Assembly (NCBI GenBank): GCA_910588935.1
Contig: CAJUSM010000066.1
Span: forward strand, 1 to 16,379
Length of the DNA: 16,379 bases
Source of the DNA: an uncultured Oscillospiraceae bacterium
GTDB taxonomy: Bacteria > Bacillota > Clostridia > Oscillospirales > Acutalibacteraceae
Reading direction: 5' to 3'
Below the pieces are notes generated by a model, which saw only the letters and a list, made by a program, of their open reading frames with translations, was not told where the DNA came from and did not search any database. Position numbers and translations under genes: made by a program. The number at the start of each line of letters is the position of its first letter. Position 1 is the first letter of the stretch. Shown here piece after piece: positions 13,395-16,379 of this stretch.

Positions 13395-14801
13395 ATGCAT
13401 ATGCAGCAAAGCGAAAAAACGATGGATATGGTCGTGGGTTTGTGTAAAAACCGGGGCTTTATTTTTCCGGGCAGTGAAATCTACGGCGGCTTAGCGAATA
13501 CCTGGGACTATGGCCCTTTAGGCGCCAGGCTGAAAAACAACGTAAAGGAGGCTTGGCGCAAACGGTTTATCCAGGAGCGTATGAATAGCTTTGAGGTGGA
13601 TGCGGATATTCTGATGCATCCAAAGGTATGGGAGGCCAGCGGCCATGTGCAGAGCTTCTCCGACCCGCTTTTGGATTGTAAGGAGTGCAAAATGCGCCAC
13701 CGGGCAGACAACCTTATTGATGCTTTTGATCCTGAGGCCCATGCCGATGGCATGACCAAAAAGGAAATGTTTCAGTACATTAAGGATCACAGCATTCCGT
13801 GCCCCAACTGTGGCAAGCATAATTTTACCGATATTCGGGAGTTTAACCTGATGTTCCAGACATACCGCGGAGTCACCAACGACAACAAATCTGTTATCTA
13901 CCTGCGGCCTGAAAACGCCCAGGGCGAGTATGTGAATTTTCTCAATGTTCAGCGTGCCATGCGGGCCAAGCTTCCTTTCTCCATCGGTCAAATAGGCAAG
14001 GCTTTCCGCAACGAGATTACCCCTGGCAACTTCACCTTCCGAACCATTGAGTTTGAGCAGATGGAGTTTCAAACCTTCTGCAAGCAAGGAACAGATGAGG
14101 AACTTTACAGTTACTTTAAAGAGTTTGGCAAACAATTTTTTGAAGACCTAGGTCTGCCAGGAGAGCGGCTGCGTTTCCATGACCATGAGAAGCTGGCCCA
14201 CTATGCTAAAGCGGCCTGTGACATCGAGTATCTGTTCCCCTTTGGTTGGGGTGAGATCAACGGCACTCACAACCGCACTGACTACGATCTTTCTCGCCAT
14301 CAGGAGTACAGCGGCCAAAAAATGGACTATTTGGATCCTGCTACCAATGAGCGCTTTATTCCTTACATTATAGAGTCTACCTATGGCTTGGACCGTACAG
14401 TGCTGGCTTTGCTTTGTGAGGCTTATGATGTTGAGATGCTGGATGAGGAGAAGAACGACTCCCGGGTTGTGCTGCACCTAAGCCCGGCAGTGGCGCCCTA
14501 TAAGGCGGCTGTGCTTCCACTTTCTAAAAAGCTTTCTGGGCCTGCTAAAGAATTGGCAGAAAAGCTTGCCAAGAAGGTGATGACAGATTTTGATGAAACC
14601 GGCTCTATAGGCAAGCGCTATCGCCGCCAGGACGAAATTGGCACGCCCTTCTGCGTGACAGTGGATTTTGACACAGTAGGGGGCGGCGACCAGCCAGGCG
14701 ATGGACAGGTAACCGTGCGGGAACGGGACAGCATGGCCCAAGAGAGGGTGCCGGTAGAAGGTTTGGCAGAATATATAGAGGAAAAATTGGGCAAATTTTA
14801 G
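13395..14801 (+). CDS. glyQS: Glycyl-tRNA synthetase, homodimeric class II type
   Basis: This protein of 468 residues charges tRNA-Gly with glycine. It opens with the family block EKTMDMVVGLCKNRGF and PGSEIYGGLANTWDYGP. Two cysteine pairs (CKEC and CPNCGKHNF) sit in the insertion usually linked to zinc. Class II motif 2 is FRNEITPGNFTFR with R205, followed by EFEQMEFQ. Motif 3 is TYGLDRTVLALL around R334. The anticodon-binding domain fills the last 100 residues. The start is uncertain among ATGs at 13371, 13395 and 13401. The promoter position and AAAGGA at 13375-13380 argue against the first; I prefer 13395, although that spacing (14 nt) is long. No T-box precedes it. Readthrough into the next gene is likely because no terminator is seen. 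Confidence 0.96.
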   Translation: MHMQQSEKTMDMVVGLCKNRGFIFPGSEIYGGLANTWDYGPLGARLKNNVKEAWRKRFIQERMNSFEVDADILMHPKVWEASGHVQSFSDPLLDCKECKMRHRADNLIDAFDPEAHADGMTKKEMFQYIKDHSIPCPNCGKHNFTDIREFNLMFQTYRGVTNDNKSVIYLRPENAQGEYVNFLNVQRAMRAKLPFSIGQIGKAFRNEITPGNFTFRTIEFEQMEFQTFCKQGTDEELYSYFKEFGKQFFEDLGLPGERLRFHDHEKLAHYAKAACDIEYLFPFGWGEINGTHNRTDYDLSRHQEYSGQKMDYLDPATNERFIPYIIESTYGLDRTVLALLCEAYDVEMLDEEKNDSRVVLHLSPAVAPYKAAVLPLSKKLSGPAKELAEKLAKKVMTDFDETGSIGKRYRRQDEIGTPFCVTVDFDTVGGGDQPGDGQVTVRERDSMAQERVPVEGLAEYIEEKLGKF

Positions 14802-14813
14802 GCATTGCGGCAT

Positions 14814-14855
14814 GGGCAGAGCAAAGCGCGGTAAAGCGCTTGGTTGGCCTTGCCC
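14814..14855 (+). other. Structured spacer after glyQS, not a clear terminator
   Basis: An inner hairpin (AAGCGC at 14824-14829, loop GGTAAA, GCGCTT at 14836-14841) sits inside weaker outer arms (GGGCA at 14814-14818, TGCCC at 14851-14855). No U-tract follows and no promoter is visible before the next gene, so the two genes are probably co-transcribed. Confidence 0.4.
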
Positions 14856-14887
14856 TGCCTAAGGCGCCTGCGTAAGATATGGGCAAA

Positions 14888-14893
14888 AGGAGG
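14888..14893 (+). promoter_or_regulatory. Ribosome binding site fixing the membrane-protein start
   Basis: AGGAGG lies 6 nt before ATG at 14900. The earlier in-frame ATG at 14879 would place this site inside the coding region and has no site of its own. Confidence 0.85.
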
Positions 14894-14899
14894 CAAGCT

Positions 14900-16171
14900 A
14901 TGAAAATCAATCGTTGGCTGGCAATTATTTTATCTATGCTTTTGGTGCTTTTCTTTACCGCCACGGCCTTGGCTGAAGAGGGTGGAGGCGAGTTTCAGGA
15001 ACCCCCCCCTCAAGATGGGGGAGGAATCGGTCCCAGTGGAGATGATCCGGTGGATCCTCCGGATCCAGGCGGGGAAGAGCCTGACCCTCCTCCCGTAGAA
15101 GACCCTACGCCGCCACCGTCAGAAGATCCCACATCTCCGCCGGACGATAATCCCACACTTCCGCCGGATGAAAATCCTACGCCCCCCCCTGTGGATGATC
15201 CGGATTCCTCGGATCCGCCTGATGGGGAGGTGCCCGATGGCCCGGTCGAGCCTAGCGGTGACGACCCGGTTACCCCTTCTCCCGAACCCTACAATCCAGG
15301 TGCTTTGGGCGGCACCACAGGAGGCGGCTCTTCCAGCTCTGCTCCCCCACGGAATCCGGCGGGACAGGACACAATCCGCCAACCCTCCTTGTCTCCAGGC
15401 GTAAGATCCACCCCTAAACCGGTTAGCTCCGACCAGCAGGAAGATTCAGGCGACCTAGAGCCAAATTATATTACTTTTGCCAGGCTCAGCCAGAAGAATA
15501 ACTCTATGTCTATTGTGCTGTTCTACAGTGGGGCTAGCTGCGTGGCAGTGGGCCTGCTAGGCCTGCTTACCTTGGCAATATTCATTATTCGGGGCCGCCG
15601 TTTGGACCAGCGGGAGGGGATTTTTGAGGAGATTGAGCAGGCTGAAACCCGCCATCCGACAGGAGCCGCATCCCGCCGCAGGGCAGTGCAGCGAACAGCC
15701 CACCAGTCCCCGCCAGAGCCTCCTCAGCCTCAATATGAGCCCGAGCCAGATTCCAGCAGCTATCAGCCTTATAATCCTGGATATCAGGATGCAAAACAGC
15801 CCTTGCATCATCCCGAGCCTGAAGAGTTGGCTGTGCCAGTAAACGGTGCTCTATATACAGAGGAGTTCGAGATACCCGCTCAGGCCTATCGTCAGGCAGC
15901 GCCCCGGCAGCAGGAGCCGTCCCGGTCTGCTCCACCGCCTTCGGCGGCCAGCCTATATACCGAAGAGTTTGAGCTGCCCGCTCAGCATCCCGCTCCTCCG
16001 CCCCAGGCCTCGATGTATACGGAAGAGTTTTCTATTCCTGAGCCTAGGCAAAATCCTGCTAGGGCTCCAGCCCCACAGCCCCGGCGTTCTAGCCAATCTC
16101 CCAACAACTCAGACTACGATACCAACGAATTGCTGCGGGAGCTTTTAGACGGCGGAAATAATAGACGCTAG
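14900..16171 (+). CDS. Unrecognised single-pass membrane protein with Pro-rich ectodomain and YTEEF-repeat cytoplasmic tail
   Basis: I do not recognise this family. The 423 residues fall into four parts. A signal peptide occupies 1-25 (MKINRW, a hydrophobic core, then ALA before EEGG). A proline- and acid-rich, Gly/Ser-containing ectodomain spans about 26-198 and includes five tandem octapeptides at 59-98. A membrane span covers about 205-230 and ends in IIRGRRLDQREG, which predicts an inside C-terminus. A Pro/Gln/Glu-rich tail follows, with three (L/M)YTEEFxxP motifs at 318, 352 and 372. The end, TNELLRELLDGGNNRR, may form a short amphipathic helix. There is no sortase motif, enzyme domain or lipobox. 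The layout suggests a wall-spanning stalk tied to a cytoplasmic docking tail, but that is inference. It probably shares the glyQS transcript and precedes a tRNA gene. Confidence 0.85.
   Translation: MKINRWLAIILSMLLVLFFTATALAEEGGGEFQEPPPQDGGGIGPSGDDPVDPPDPGGEEPDPPPVEDPTPPPSEDPTSPPDDNPTLPPDENPTPPPVDDPDSSDPPDGEVPDGPVEPSGDDPVTPSPEPYNPGALGGTTGGGSSSSAPPRNPAGQDTIRQPSLSPGVRSTPKPVSSDQQEDSGDLEPNYITFARLSQKNNSMSIVLFYSGASCVAVGLLGLLTLAIFIIRGRRLDQREGIFEEIEQAETRHPTGAASRRRAVQRTAHQSPPEPPQPQYEPEPDSSSYQPYNPGYQDAKQPLHHPEPEELAVPVNGALYTEEFEIPAQAYRQAAPRQQEPSRSAPPPSAASLYTEEFELPAQHPAPPPQASMYTEEFSIPEPRQNPARAPAPQPRRSSQSPNNSDYDTNELLRELLDGGNNRR
15074..15193 (+). repeat. Five tandem 24-bp units coding Pro-rich octapeptides
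   Basis: In frame, the units translate to EEPDPPPV, EDPTPPPS, EDPTSPPD, DNPTLPPD and ENPTPPPV (residues 59-98 of the membrane protein), consensus (E/D)(D/N)PTxPPx. The DNA copies have diverged at third positions, so the array is not a fresh duplication. Confidence 0.85.
15851..16039 (+). repeat. Three-copy YTEEF peptide repeat in the cytoplasmic tail
   Basis: LYTEEFEIP (318-326), LYTEEFELP (352-360) and MYTEEFSIP (372-380) are separated by Pro/Ala/Gln-rich linkers. Different codons encode the same residues in each copy, indicating conservation of the peptide rather than recent DNA duplication. Confidence 0.85.
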
Positions 16172-16212
16172 GCGTTATAAAAGGAAAAGCCCAAGATTCT
16201 CCCGAAAAACTA

Positions 16213-16241
16213 TTGACAGAGCGGCAGATTGTTGCTATAAT
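16213..16241 (+). promoter_or_regulatory. Consensus sigma-A promoter of the tRNA gene
   Basis: Perfect TTGACA (16213-16218) and perfect TATAAT (16236-16241) are separated by exactly 17 bp, as expected for a strong stable-RNA promoter. Confidence 0.92.
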
Positions 16242-16245
16242 TAAG

Positions 16246-16300
16246 AAGCTGTCCAAAGGATTCAATTGTGGGACAAGTCTTTTGCATTCGTGGACAGCTT
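16246..16300 (+). repeat. Inverted repeat forming a leader hairpin before tRNA-Lys
   Basis: AAGCTGTCC (16246-16254) and GGACAGCTT (16292-16300) are perfect 9-bp arms with a 37-nt loop. The first arm coincides with the predicted transcription start and the second ends 3 nt before the tRNA, so nearly the whole leader would fold into one stem-loop. Confidence 0.7.
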
Positions 16301-16303
16301 TAC

Positions 16304-16379
16304 GACTCATTAGCTCAGTTGGCAGAGCACCTGACTTTTAATCAGGGTGTCCGGGGTTCAAATCCCCGATGGGTCACCA
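16304..16379 (+). tRNA. tRNA-Lys (anticodon UUU), CCA encoded
   Basis: The 76-nt cloverleaf is complete. The acceptor stem GACTCAT pairs with ATGGGTC (one G-U). The D arm is GCTC/GAGC, the anticodon stem CCTGA/TCAGG encloses loop CTTTTAA with TTT at 16337-16339, and the variable loop is GTGTC. The T arm is CGGGG-TTCAAAT-CCCCG. The discriminator A is followed by an encoded CCA that ends the window. More tRNA genes may follow beyond the edge. Confidence 0.98.

Noticed and set aside
14879..14899. Earlier ATG of the membrane protein at 14879
   Set aside because: It would put the AGGAGG site inside the gene and add charged residues before a well-formed signal peptide beginning at 14900.
1..16379. 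CRISPR array, insertion sequence, phage or toxin-antitoxin genes
   Set aside because: I found no evenly spaced direct repeats, transposase or integrase motifs, terminal inverted repeats, or small paired toxin genes. Repeats present are coding or short regulatory ones.

Overview
The window looks like a chromosomal segment of a low-to-moderate GC Firmicute, most likely a gut-type Clostridia (Oscillospirales/Ruminococcaceae-like). The supporting signs are a homodimeric-type glycyl-tRNA synthetase, a PucR/CdaR-type regulator placed directly before ftsEX, an orphan MsmX-type ABC ATPase, a DUF4830 protein, strong AGGAGG-type ribosome binding sites, and sigma-A promoters with 17-18 bp spacers. The lineage is an inference from gene content; no rRNA or marker comparison was possible.

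Region 1 (1-5013, minus strand) is one tightly packed operon for a CDP-activated deoxysugar. It reads: glycosyltransferase, rfbF (glucose-1-phosphate cytidylyltransferase), rfbG (CDP-glucose 4,6-dehydratase), rfbH (PMP/[2Fe-2S] C-3 dehydrase) and a thiamine-diphosphate enzyme of the acetolactate-synthase type that runs off the left edge. The set makes CDP-3,6-dideoxy-4-keto sugars. The last gene suggests a two-carbon branch is added, as YerE does for yersiniose; this is the most interesting biochemical possibility in the window.

Region 2 (5014-6475) holds a single plus-strand family-18 glycoside hydrolase with its own promoter and a strong terminator. It has no secretion signal.

Region 3 (6476-9772, minus) is an operon of a CdaR/PucR-family regulator, ftsE and ftsX with a near-consensus promoter. 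FtsE starts with TTG and carries an unusual acidic, proline-rich C-terminal tail of about 160 residues. The peptidoglycan hydrolase often found next to ftsX is absent.

Region 4 (9880-11586, minus) is a stand-alone msmX-like multi-sugar ABC ATPase with two candidate promoters and a repeat-bearing leader of about 190 nt. No permease or binding-protein genes are nearby.

Region 5 (11421-13298, minus) has an Sfp-type phosphopantetheinyl transferase followed by a membrane-anchored DUF4830 protein. The likely promoter lies about 300 nt upstream of the first gene and has an inverted repeat straddling its -10 box.

Region 6 (13329-16379, plus) has glycyl-tRNA synthetase with a short leader and no T-box, then an unrecognised single-pass membrane protein. 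That protein has a signal peptide, a proline-rich octapeptide-repeat ectodomain and a cytoplasmic tail with three YTEEF motifs. The window ends exactly at the CCA of a tRNA-Lys(UUU) that has a perfect consensus promoter and a leader hairpin.
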